Source: Zoogloea sp. (GTDB lineage: Bacteria; Pseudomonadota; Gammaproteobacteria; Burkholderiales; Rhodocyclaceae). From it: DNA of 64,000 nt. This document shows positions 46,619 through 55,303 of this stretch, in pieces. Under the pieces are notes generated by a model, which made no database searches, had not been told where the DNA came from, and saw only the letters and a program-made list of their open reading frames with translations. How positions within the stretch are numbered: position 1 is the first letter of the stretch; every line of letters begins with the position of its first letter. The DNA is taken from NCBI GenBank assembly GCA_016703645.1, contig JADJBR010000007.1:1696501-1760500 (forward strand). Direction: 5' to 3'. Made by a program: the position numbers and the translations under genes.

Positions 46619-46782
46619 GTTATTTCTCGTTTCTCGTTCAGCTCGCCGTCTTTCACCGCATCGTAGATGCCCTTGCCAACCTTGAAGGGCACCTTGAGCA
46701 CATCGACGCCCACATCCACGGCGGTGCTGCCGACCACACAACCGGGCAAGCCCACGGTGGAGGCGGGAATCAGTCGATCCAT
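46600..46782 (-). CDS. small lipoprotein-like ORF
   Basis: A 60-residue frame 5 bases downstream of apbC reads ...VGLPGCVVGSTAVDVGVDVLKVPFKVGKGIYDAVKDGE. The LPGC lipobox followed by VVGSTAVDVGVD and KVPFKVG matches a family of small bacterial lipoproteins I know from genome annotation. The N-terminus (MDRLIPASTVG) is short and weakly hydrophobic, so the signal peptide may be degenerate. The frame could be a truncated copy at the island edge. Its stop lies 58 bases from the end of island gene 5. Confidence 0.5.
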   Translation of the reverse strand: MDRLIPASTVGLPGCVVGSTAVDVGVDVLKVPFKVGKGIYDAVKDGELNEKREITQRGWP

Positions 46783-46787
46783 CTTGT

Positions 46788-47879
46788 TCAGGTGTTCTGC
46801 ACCACGATGCTCGGAAACTTGTGGCTCATGTCTTTCTGCTTTTCGGCAATCGCAATGGCCACCTGGCGGGCGATGCCCTTGTAAAGCTCGGCGACTCGGC
46901 CGTCTGGATCGGCCACCACGGTGGGCACGCCACTATCCACTTCACGGCGGATCTGGATGTCGAGGGGCAAGGCCCCCAGGAAGGGCACACCATAGTCCTT
47001 GCACATGGTTTCACCACCACCCGTGCCGAAGATGTGCTCTTCATGCCCGCACTTGGAGCAGATGTGGATGCTCATGTTCTCGACAATACCGATGATGGGC
47101 ACGCCCACCTTCTCAAACATCTTCAGGCCCTTGCGCGCATCGAGCAGCGCGATGTCCTGGGGCGTGGTGACAATCACGGCGCCGGTCACCGGGACGCTCT
47201 GGGAAAGGGTCAGCTGGATGTCGCCCGTCCCCGGGGGCATGTCGATCACCAGGTAGTCCAGATCATGCCAGTTGGTCTCCTTGAGCAACTGGTTGAGCGC
47301 CTGGGTGGCCATCGGGCCGCGCCACACCATGGGCGTTTCCACATCCACCAGGAAGCCGATGGACATGACCTGCAGTCCATGGGCCTCAAGGGGCTCCATG
47401 GACTTGCCATCCGCCGACTCGGGCTGCAGGCCGCCGATACCCAGCATCTGGGGCTGGGACGGGCCGTAGATGTCCGCATCAAGAATGCCGACTCGGGCAC
47501 CCTCGGCGGCAAGGGCCAGCGCAAGATTGACCGATGTGGTGCTCTTGCCCACGCCACCCTTGCCGGACGCCACCGCGATGATGTTCTTGACCCCGGGCAG
47601 CAGCTTGGCGCCCTGCTGGACCGCATGGGCGACAATCTTGCTGAACACGTTGGCGCTGACATTGCCGACACCCGGCACCGACCTGACCTGGGCGATCAGG
47701 GCCTGGCGGATGCCATCCACCTGGCTCTTGGCCGGATAGCCGAGTTCGATGTCGAAGGACACATCAGCCCCGCTGATGCGCAGGTTCTTGACCCAGCGGG
47801 ACGCAACGTAATCCTTGCCGGTGTTGGGATCGGCGTAGTGCCGGAGGCTGTCGAGGACGCTTTGTTCAGTCAGGCTCAT
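46788..47879 (-). CDS. apbC: iron-sulfur cluster carrier ApbC/Mrp
   Basis: Mrp/ApbC is a P-loop NTPase that binds and delivers Fe-S clusters. The 363-residue protein has an N-terminal MIP18-like (DUF59) domain (about 1-75) with DPNTGKDYVASRWVKNLRI, Walker A ASGKGGVGKSTTSVNLALAL (about 105), and the cluster-binding Cys-x2-Cys in MSIHICSKCGHEEHIFG (about 280). An ATG at 47918 would add 13 residues; I choose 47879 by family length. It is divergent from metG, the usual arrangement. Confidence 0.94.
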   Translation of the reverse strand: MSLTEQSVLDSLRHYADPNTGKDYVASRWVKNLRISGADVSFDIELGYPAKSQVDGIRQALIAQVRSVPGVGNVSANVFSKIVAHAVQQGAKLLPGVKNIIAVASGKGGVGKSTTSVNLALALAAEGARVGILDADIYGPSQPQMLGIGGLQPESADGKSMEPLEAHGLQVMSIGFLVDVETPMVWRGPMATQALNQLLKETNWHDLDYLVIDMPPGTGDIQLTLSQSVPVTGAVIVTTPQDIALLDARKGLKMFEKVGVPIIGIVENMSIHICSKCGHEEHIFGTGGGETMCKDYGVPFLGALPLDIQIRREVDSGVPTVVADPDGRVAELYKGIARQVAIAIAEKQKDMSHKFPSIVVQNT

Positions 47880-48046
47880 GGTGTCGGTGGCCGGTGTTCG
47901 GCGAAAAAATGAAAACATGGGTTCTCTGGTCGCGGCGGGCAAACCTGAGTAATTTACTCCAGTTTACCGAATTCCCGCCTTGACCGCGATGGGGGAATCG
48001 CTTTGCTAGAATGCCGGATTCCGAATCCTCTTGCAGCATGCCGCCC

Positions 48047-50236
48047 ATGACTTCCCCGCGCACCATTCTCGTCACCAATGCCCTGCCCTACGCCAACGGC
48101 GACATCCACCTTGGTCATCTGGTGGGCTACATCCAGGCCGACATCTGGGTGCGTTACCAGCGCATGCGCGGCAACACGGTGCATTACGTGTGTGCGGACG
48201 ACACCCACGGTACCCCCGTGATGCTGCGGGCCGAAAAGGAAGGGCTGACGCCCGAACAGCTCATCCAGCGCGTGCATGGCGAACACAGCCGCGATTTCCG
48301 CGATTTCGGCGTAGCCTTCGACAACTATCACTCCACCCACAGCGACGAAAACCGCTGGTACGCGGAAGACATCTACACCCGCCTGCGGGACGGCGCCAGG
48401 CTCATCGACACCCGGGCCATCGAGCAGTTCTACGACCCGGTGAAGGAGATGTTCCTGCCCGACCGCTTCATCAAGGGCGAGTGCCCCAAGTGCGGCGCCG
48501 CCGACCAGTACGGCGACAACTGCGAAGTGTGTGGTGCTGCCTACGCGCCCACCGAACTCAAGAACCCCTATTCCGCCGTGTCCGGCGCCAAGCCGGTACT
48601 GAAAACCTCCGAGCACTACTTCTTCCGCCTGTCCGACCCGCGGGCGGTGGAATTCCTCCGTGGCTGGACCCAGGGCGTCACCCCCGATGGCTCGCGCCGC
48701 CTGCAGCAGGAGGCCGCCAACAAGATGAAGGAATGGCTGGGCGATACGGGCGAGAACAAGCTCTCCGACTGGGACATCTCCCGCGACGCCCCATACTTCG
48801 GCTTCGAGATTCCCGATGCACCGGGCAAGTACTTCTACGTCTGGCTTGACGCCCCCATCGGCTACTTCGCCAGCTTCAGGAACCTCGCCGCCCGCAACCC
48901 GGACATCGACGTGGCGGCCTTCACCGAGGCCGGCCCGGCCGCTGCCACCGGCACCGAGCTGATCCACTTCATCGGCAAGGACATCCTGTACTTCCACGCC
49001 CTGTTCTGGCCCGCCATGCTGCACTTCGCCGGCTACCGCGCCCCCACCCAGCTCTGCGTCAACGGCTTCCTCACCGTGGACGGCGCCAAGATGAGCAAGA
49101 GCCGCGGCACCTTCATCACCGCCCGCTCCTACACCGAACAGAAGCTCAACCCCGAGTGGCTGCGCTACTACTTCGCCGGCAAGTCCAACGGCACCATGGA
49201 AGACGTGGACCTGAACCTCGACGACATGATCGCCAAGGTCAATTCCGACCTGGTGGGCAAGTTCGTCAACATCGCCAGCCGCTGCGCGGGCTTCATCGCC
49301 AAGCGTTTTGAAGGGAAGCTCGGTGAAATGGACACCACGGACCCACAACTATCCGCTGGTATTGTGGGCCTATTCGACGATGAGGTCGCAAATGCCTATG
49401 AAAAGCGTGACTTCGGCCGCGCTCTCCGGATGATTATGGAGAAAGCCGATATTGCGAATGCCTATGTGAATGAACACAAACCCTGGGAGCTTGCCAAGCA
49501 CGAAGACCAAGAGGAACGCTTGCATGTGGTGTGCACCACCGCCATAAATATGTTCAAGACGCTCACGGGTCTTCTTAAGCCGGTTCTACCCCAGCTCGCC
49601 ACCCACGTTGAAGCCTTCCTTGCCATTGAACCGCTGACCTGGAACAACCTCCTCGCGCCGCTGCCCGCCGGCCACACCATCAACACCTACAGCCATCTGA
49701 TGACCCGCATCGAGCGCAAGCAGATCGACGCCCTGCTCGAAGCCAACCGCGACTCCCTCGCCCCGGCCACCACCGAGGCTCAGCCGGCCAAGGCCGTGAA
49801 GGGCAAGGACGAAAAGGCCGCCCACTCCGAGCAGCGCCACGCCCAGCACCAGGCCCATGCGGCCACCGCCGAGGCTGCGGAGGCCAGCGAGTTCGCGCCT
49901 TTCATCTCCATCGACGACTTTGGCAAGGTGGATCTGCGCATCGCGAAGATCGTCGCCGCCGAGCACGTGGAAGGCGCGGCCAAGCTGCTGCGCCTGCAAC
50001 TGGACATCGGCGAAGAGAAGCCCCGTCAGGTTTTCGCCGGCATCAAGTCGGCCTACGACCCGGCCACTCTGGTCGGGCGCCTCACGGTGATGGTGGCCAA
50101 CCTGGCGCCCCGCAAGATGAAGTTCGGCATGTCGGAAGGCATGGTGCTGGCCGCTTCGGACGCCTCCGGCGAGACACCGGGCCTGTTCATCCTGTCGCCG
50201 GACGCTGGCGCCATGCCCGGGATGCGCGTCAAGTAA
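48047..50236 (+). CDS. metG: methionyl-tRNA synthetase
   Basis: MetG charges tRNA-Met. The 729-residue protein has [15 protein letters not shown] (HIGH) at residue 10, the zinc knuckle [18 protein letters not shown] near 145, KMSKS near 345 ([12 protein letters not shown]), an anticodon-binding helical domain and a C-terminal tRNA-binding domain (about 620-729; [18 protein letters not shown]) after a low-complexity linker. The start chosen is [15 protein letters not shown]; two short upstream ATGs are less likely. Codon use from about 49330 to 49630 is distinctly less GC-rich than the rest of the gene. Confidence 0.96.
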   Translation: MTSPRTILVTNALPYANGDIHLGHLVGYIQADIWVRYQRMRGNTVHYVCADDTHGTPVMLRAEKEGLTPEQLIQRVHGEHSRDFRDFGVAFDNYHSTHSDENRWYAEDIYTRLRDGARLIDTRAIEQFYDPVKEMFLPDRFIKGECPKCGAADQYGDNCEVCGAAYAPTELKNPYSAVSGAKPVLKTSEHYFFRLSDPRAVEFLRGWTQGVTPDGSRRLQQEAANKMKEWLGDTGENKLSDWDISRDAPYFGFEIPDAPGKYFYVWLDAPIGYFASFRNLAARNPDIDVAAFTEAGPAAATGTELIHFIGKDILYFHALFWPAMLHFAGYRAPTQLCVNGFLTVDGAKMSKSRGTFITARSYTEQKLNPEWLRYYFAGKSNGTMEDVDLNLDDMIAKVNSDLVGKFVNIASRCAGFIAKRFEGKLGEMDTTDPQLSAGIVGLFDDEVANAYEKRDFGRALRMIMEKADIANAYVNEHKPWELAKHEDQEERLHVVCTTAINMFKTLTGLLKPVLPQLATHVEAFLAIEPLTWNNLLAPLPAGHTINTYSHLMTRIERKQIDALLEANRDSLAPATTEAQPAKAVKGKDEKAAHSEQRHAQHQAHAATAEAAEASEFAPFISIDDFGKVDLRIAKIVAAEHVEGAAKLLRLQLDIGEEKPRQVFAGIKSAYDPATLVGRLTVMVANLAPRKMKFGMSEGMVLAASDASGETPGLFILSPDAGAMPGMRVK

Positions 50237-50274
50237 GCGCCCTGTCAGCCATTGCCCTTAGGCTCGTCACCACG

Positions 50275-50556
50275 ATGGATAAGTCTCGTTCTCCCCTACC
50301 CCGCCTCACGCCTGCCTTCTGGGGCTGGGCGGCCCTCGACATTGTCGGGGTGCTGATCCTGGCCCTGGGGGCGGCCTACCTCATGGAAGACCGGGCCTCT
50401 CTGCTGCCCGGCTTTCCAGCCAGCAGCCTGCAGGCCTGGCTGTGCGTGGGTGGCGGCATTGCCACCGTCTTCGTGGCCGCGGTAAAGATGCTGGTCGAGG
50501 TCATGCACAGCGCCTCGGCCGGCAACAAGGCTGCCAACGACAGCCGTTTCTCCTGA
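50275..50556 (+). CDS. small two-helix membrane protein, unknown
   Basis: The 93-residue protein has two hydrophobic segments (about 14-36 and 51-71) and a polar C-terminus, so it is a small inner-membrane protein. No family is recognised. It sits 38 bases after metG and 134 bases before the SulP gene on the same strand. Confidence 0.7.
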   Translation: MDKSRSPLPRLTPAFWGWAALDIVGVLILALGAAYLMEDRASLLPGFPASSLQAWLCVGGGIATVFVAAVKMLVEVMHSASAGNKAANDSRFS

Positions 50557-50690
50557 GCAGCGCCTGGCCACCATGCCCCTGACCGCCTGCAAACGATGGA
50601 TCGTCCAGCATCGTACCGGGCCGGGCTCCCGTCCTCCGCATCGCGCCACCCCTGGCGCAAACCCAAATTTCCCTCGATTGCGGAGGCTCC

Positions 50691-52376
50691 ATGAAGATCG
50701 TTTTCCACCCCAAGCTTCTCGACACCCTGCCCGGCTACAACGGCGCGCAGTTCGGTCGTGACGCCTCCGCCGGCCTGACGGTCGGCGTCCTTGCCCTGCC
50801 CCTGGCCATGGCCTTCGCCATCGCCTCGGGCATGTCGCCCACCGCCGGCATCTGGACGGCCATCGTGGCCGGCTTCCTGATCTCGGCCCTCGGCGGCTCC
50901 CGGGTTCAGATCGGTGGCCCCACGGGCGCCTTCATCCCCATCATCTACGGCATCGTCGTCGAATACGGCGTGCAGAACCTGCTGGTGGCCACCATGCTGG
51001 CGGGCGCCATGCTGGTCGCCATGGGCGTGTTTCGCCTCGGCAACCTGATCCGCTTCATCCCCAAGACCGTGGTGATCGGCTTCACCAACGGCATCGCAGT
51101 GGTGATATTCCTGGCCCAGATAAAGGATTTCCTGGGCCTTCGCATCGACCACCTGCCCGGCGAGTTCTTCGGCAAGGTGAAGGCCCTTGTCACTCACCTG
51201 GACACCATCGACCTCCCCACCGTGGCCCTGTCGGTGGCCTCCATCGTCGTGCTCCTGTCGTGGAACCGGCTGGCCAAGCGCTTCAAGGCCCTCAGCCGAC
51301 TGCCCGGCCCCCTGGGCGTGCTGATCCTCGCCACCGGTGCGAACGCGATCCTGCAATTGCCTGTCGAGACCATCGGCACCCGCTTCAACGGCATCCCCCA
51401 GGACCTGCCGGCCTTCTCCCTGCCGCAGCTATCCCTGGAAACCCTTGGCAAGCTGATCTCGCCGGCCCTCACCATCGCCCTGCTCGGCGCCATCGAGTCC
51501 CTGCTGTCGGCACGGGTCGCCGATGCGGCCATCGAGGACCGCCACGACCCCAACCAGGAACTCATCGCCCAGGGGCTGGCCAATCTCGCCGCCCCGCTGT
51601 TCGGGGGCTTCGCAGCCACCGGAGCCATCGCCCGCACCGCCACCAACGTGCGCACCGGCGGCCGCAGCCCGGTGGCGGGCATGGTCCATGCGCTGGTACT
51701 GCTGGCCGTGGTACTGGTCTTCGCCCCCTTTGCCAAGCACATTCCCCTGGCCACCTTGTCGGCCATCGTCGTCGTGGTCGCCATCAACATGGGCGAATGG
51801 CACGAGTTCCGCGGCCTCAAGCGCTTTTCGGTCAATTACCGCACCACCCTTCTCAGCACATTCTTCGTCACCGTCTTCTTCGATCTGACCCTGGCGGTCG
51901 AGCTGGGCATGGTGCTGGCGAGCCTGTTCTTCATCTATCGCATGTCCGAGCTGACCCGCGTCGAGCGCCTGCCCCTGAGCGAACTCTCGATGATTCCGGA
52001 CTTCCTGTATCCGGACGGATCGCCCCGGGTGGTTGCCTACTCCCTTTACGGCACCCTGTTCTTCGGCGCCATCCACAAGCTGGAAACCCTGCTCGACCCC
52101 GCCGAACGTCACCCCGAAGTGGTGATACTCGACATGCATCATCTGGTGAACCTCGACACCACGGGCCTGGAAGGCCTGGAAAGCCTGTGCAAGAACCTGC
52201 ACAAGCACGGTTGCGCGCTGATCCTGTGCAACCTCAACCAGCAGCCCGCCTCCCTCATCCACCGCTCCGGGTTCGAAGACGAGGTGGGAATCAACAACAT
52301 CTGCGGAGACATCTACGGCGCCCTGGCCCGATCCCGCGATCTGTTGCCGAGGTTCATGGATGAAGACAACCTCTGA
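50691..52376 (+). CDS. SulP-family anion transporter with STAS domain
   Basis: SulP proteins carry sulfate, bicarbonate or related anions. The 561-residue protein has about 10-12 hydrophobic segments over residues 15-430, with the family signature LALPLAMAFAIASGMSP and IGGPTGAFIPI near the start and IARTATNVRTGGRSPVAGM near 310. A C-terminal STAS domain (about 450-550) contains VVILDMHHLVNLDTTGLEGLE. GGAGG precedes the ATG. The substrate is not determined by sequence. The acylphosphatase gene overlaps its end by 17 bases. Confidence 0.92.
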   Translation: MKIVFHPKLLDTLPGYNGAQFGRDASAGLTVGVLALPLAMAFAIASGMSPTAGIWTAIVAGFLISALGGSRVQIGGPTGAFIPIIYGIVVEYGVQNLLVATMLAGAMLVAMGVFRLGNLIRFIPKTVVIGFTNGIAVVIFLAQIKDFLGLRIDHLPGEFFGKVKALVTHLDTIDLPTVALSVASIVVLLSWNRLAKRFKALSRLPGPLGVLILATGANAILQLPVETIGTRFNGIPQDLPAFSLPQLSLETLGKLISPALTIALLGAIESLLSARVADAAIEDRHDPNQELIAQGLANLAAPLFGGFAATGAIARTATNVRTGGRSPVAGMVHALVLLAVVLVFAPFAKHIPLATLSAIVVVVAINMGEWHEFRGLKRFSVNYRTTLLSTFFVTVFFDLTLAVELGMVLASLFFIYRMSELTRVERLPLSELSMIPDFLYPDGSPRVVAYSLYGTLFFGAIHKLETLLDPAERHPEVVILDMHHLVNLDTTGLEGLESLCKNLHKHGCALILCNLNQQPASLIHRSGFEDEVGINNICGDIYGALARSRDLLPRFMDEDNL

Positions 52377-52653
52377 GCCGGCAGCTCGTCTGCTGCGCAT
52401 CGGCGGTTTCGTGCAGGGAGTCGGCTACCGCAACGCCCTGCAGTCTGAGGCCATTCACCTCAAGCTGTCGGGATGGGTCCGCAACCGCAGCGACGGGAGC
52501 GTCGAGGCCCTCGTCGCCGGCCCCGTGGACGCCCTGGAAACGCTGATCGCCTGGGCCCGTCGCGGGCCACCTGCCGCCCGTGTGGCCGAGCTTGTCTGGG
52601 AGACCGCAGAGAGCCCCGCACAAACGGGTTTTGTGCGCCTGGAGACCCTTTAG
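52360..52653 (+). CDS. acyP: acylphosphatase
   Basis: Acylphosphatases hydrolyse carboxyl-phosphate bonds. The 97-residue protein has the family pattern GFVQGVGYRNALQSEA, with the catalytic Arg about residue 24, and LSGWVRNRSDGSVEALVAG, with the catalytic Asn about 42. The start lies inside the end of the SulP gene (17-base overlap), so translation is probably coupled. Confidence 0.93.
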   Translation: MKTTSEPAARLLRIGGFVQGVGYRNALQSEAIHLKLSGWVRNRSDGSVEALVAGPVDALETLIAWARRGPPAARVAELVWETAESPAQTGFVRLETL

Positions 52654-52724
52654 CGCCCGCGACACAACCTGAAAACCGGTCTGCCAAGCGGCCTCCGATC
52701 GGTCTAGAATAATGTCATCAGCCG

Positions 52725-55256
52725 ATGGCTTTCTCCCACGACAAGCGCACCCGCCACGCCGCCGTGCCCACTCCATCCATTCCTGAAGAAGGCCAAGACA
52801 TCTGGGACTTTCCCCTGTCCCTGTTCGAGCGCTTTCCCACGTTGATCTGGCGTGCGGGCACCGACGCCAAGTGCAGCTACTTCAACCAGACCTGGCTTGA
52901 ATTCACGGGCCGCAGCCTGGCACAGGAGATGGGTGACGGCTGGACCTGCGGCATCCACCCCGAGGATTTCGACCGCTGCGTCAGTACCTACCTGGAACAC
53001 TTCGCGGTCAGGACGCCCTTCGAGATGGAGTACCGCCTGCGCCGTAACGACGGCCAGTACCGCTGGATCATCGATACCGGCCGCCCCATATACGACAAGG
53101 CCGGCGAGTTCGCCGGCTACATCGGCTCCTGCCTCGACATCACCGACCGCCGCAACACCGAAGCCGAGCTGCGCGAGCGGGAAAACCGCCTCAGCACCCT
53201 GCTCGCCTCCATGGGCGAGGGCGTGATCATGCGCGACGCCAAGGGCGTGCTGCTGTTATGCAACGCAAGCGCCGAGCAGATCCTCGGGCTGAGTGCAGCA
53301 GAAATGACGGGGTGGGATGTTCATGGCAACCTCCTCACCTACCTCAACGAAGACGGTGACCCCCTTGATCCGGCGCAGATCCCTGCTCTACAGGCGCTCT
53401 CCACGGGCCAGCCCCGGGCCGGCTTGCTGGGGCTGGACCGCCGGGACGGGGTGCGACGCTGGCTGTGGGCCAACTCCGTTCCTCTCTTCGACGATGATCC
53501 GACCACCCCTTGCGGCGTCGTGACAACCATCGCCGACGTCACGACCCGACGACAGGATGAGGAACAACTGCGACTCGCCCTGACGGTGTTCCGCAACAGC
53601 GTCGAGGCAATCATCGTCACCGATGCCGAGGAGCGCATCCTGTCGGTCAACCGAGCCTTTACCGAGGTCACCGGCTACAGCCCGGAAGAAGCACTGGGCA
53701 ACACCCCGCGCATGCTCCGGTCCGGGCACCACGACAAGAGCTTTTATGACGCCATGTGGTGCGACATCAAAACCCTGGGCTTCTGGCAGGGCGAGATCCA
53801 CGACCGGCGCAAGGACGGCACGCTTTACCCTTCAGCCCTGTCGATCAGCGCGGTACGCAACACGCTCGAACGGACCACCCACTATGTGGCGGTTTTTTCG
53901 GACATCACCGAGCGCAAGGCTTCCGAAGCGCGCATTGCCTACCTCGCCCAGCACGATCCCCTGACCGGGCTGCCCAACCGCACGCTGCTCCAGGACCGTC
54001 TCGATCAGGCCCTCGCCCATGCCGTCCGCCACGGCAGCCGGATCGCCGTGCTCTTTCTCGACCTGGACCGCTTCAAGACCATCAACGACTCCCTCGGCCA
54101 CATGACCGGCGACCGCCTTCTGCAGGGTGTCGCCCTGCGCCTGTCTGAATGCACGCGGGAAACCGACACCATCAGCCGCCAGGGGGGCGATGAGTTCCTG
54201 ATCGTGCTCACCGATGTGGACGGGCCGGACGACGCCGCCCGGGTGGCCGAGAAGATTCTCGACCGCCTGGGGCCACCCTTCGACATTGATGGTCAGCTAC
54301 TGGCAACCTCCTTCTCCATCGGCATTGCCCTCTTTCCCGATGACGGGAAGTGTGCAGAGAGCCTCATGAAGAATGCCGATACCGCCATGTACCACGCCAA
54401 GGAGAGCGGGCGTAACACCTATCGGTTCTTCGACGAGGTCATGAACATCAACGCGTTGGAGCGTCTTCAGCTAGAAAACGCCCTGCGCCAGGCCCTCGAC
54501 AACCAAGAGTTCTGCCTTTACTACCAGCCCCAGGTCAATCTGGCCAGCGGACGCATCATCGGGGTGGAAGCCCTGCTGCGCTGGTTCAATGGCGCGCTGG
54601 GCGGCGTTCCACCGAGCAGCTTCATCCCCCTCGCCGAGGAATGCGGGCTGATCGTGCCGATCGGGCGCTGGGTTCTCCACCAAGCCTGCCGCCAGGCAAA
54701 GGCATGGCAGGCGCAGGGCTACGCCCCCATCCCGGTGGCCGTCAATCTGTCGGCCATGCAGTTTCGACGCGCTGACATGGTGGCCACCGTCCGGGAAGCA
54801 CTGGAGGCCAGCGGCCTCTCGCCCCAATGGCTGGAACTGGAACTGACCGAATCGCTACTGATGCAGTCCGGAGCGCAGGTCGAAAACACCCTTGCAGAGC
54901 TCAAGGCCCTCGGCGTGCGCATGTCCATTGACGACTTTGGAACAGGCTATTCAAGCCTGGCCTACCTTAAGCGCTTTCCCGTGGATTGCCTCAAGATCGA
55001 CCGCAGCTTCGTCAACGACCTCATCGACGATCCGGACGACGCGGCCATCGTGCGGGCCGTGATCCAGCTCGGACGCAGCCTGCGCCTGGATGTGATCGCG
55101 GAGGGAACGGAAACCCACGAGCAGCTGGACGTCCTCCGGGCCGAAGGCTGCGTTGCCGCTCAGGGCTACGTGTTCAGCCCTCCGCTGCCGGCGGAGGCGC
55201 TCGGCGACATCCTCCGCGTCGGTGTGCTGCCGGGCAGCCTGATCATTTCCGGCTGA
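52725..55256 (+). CDS. PAS-PAS-PAS-GGDEF-EAL signalling protein
   Basis: The 843-residue soluble protein should make or break cyclic di-GMP. Three PAS-type domains occupy about residues 30-150, 155-275 and 280-400 (PAC-like GYIGSCLDITDRR, GVVTTIADVTTRR, HYVAVFSDITERK). The GGDEF domain (about 405-570) has an intact RQGGDEF, and the EAL domain (about 580-835) has GVEALLRW, ELTESLLMQSG, IDDFGTGYSSLAYLKRFPVDCLKID and AEGTET, so phosphodiesterase residues are present. TAGAAT upstream (about 52705) may be its -10 box. Which activity dominates cannot be read from sequence. Confidence 0.93.
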   Translation: MAFSHDKRTRHAAVPTPSIPEEGQDIWDFPLSLFERFPTLIWRAGTDAKCSYFNQTWLEFTGRSLAQEMGDGWTCGIHPEDFDRCVSTYLEHFAVRTPFEMEYRLRRNDGQYRWIIDTGRPIYDKAGEFAGYIGSCLDITDRRNTEAELRERENRLSTLLASMGEGVIMRDAKGVLLLCNASAEQILGLSAAEMTGWDVHGNLLTYLNEDGDPLDPAQIPALQALSTGQPRAGLLGLDRRDGVRRWLWANSVPLFDDDPTTPCGVVTTIADVTTRRQDEEQLRLALTVFRNSVEAIIVTDAEERILSVNRAFTEVTGYSPEEALGNTPRMLRSGHHDKSFYDAMWCDIKTLGFWQGEIHDRRKDGTLYPSALSISAVRNTLERTTHYVAVFSDITERKASEARIAYLAQHDPLTGLPNRTLLQDRLDQALAHAVRHGSRIAVLFLDLDRFKTINDSLGHMTGDRLLQGVALRLSECTRETDTISRQGGDEFLIVLTDVDGPDDAARVAEKILDRLGPPFDIDGQLLATSFSIGIALFPDDGKCAESLMKNADTAMYHAKESGRNTYRFFDEVMNINALERLQLENALRQALDNQEFCLYYQPQVNLASGRIIGVEALLRWFNGALGGVPPSSFIPLAEECGLIVPIGRWVLHQACRQAKAWQAQGYAPIPVAVNLSAMQFRRADMVATVREALEASGLSPQWLELELTESLLMQSGAQVENTLAELKALGVRMSIDDFGTGYSSLAYLKRFPVDCLKIDRSFVNDLIDDPDDAAIVRAVIQLGRSLRLDVIAEGTETHEQLDVLRAEGCVAAQGYVFSPPLPAEALGDILRVGVLPGSLIISG

Positions 55257-55303
55257 ACACAAGCTCCGTGGCCCCTGTGCCTGGCGGCCGGGCACGGGAA
55301 GAA

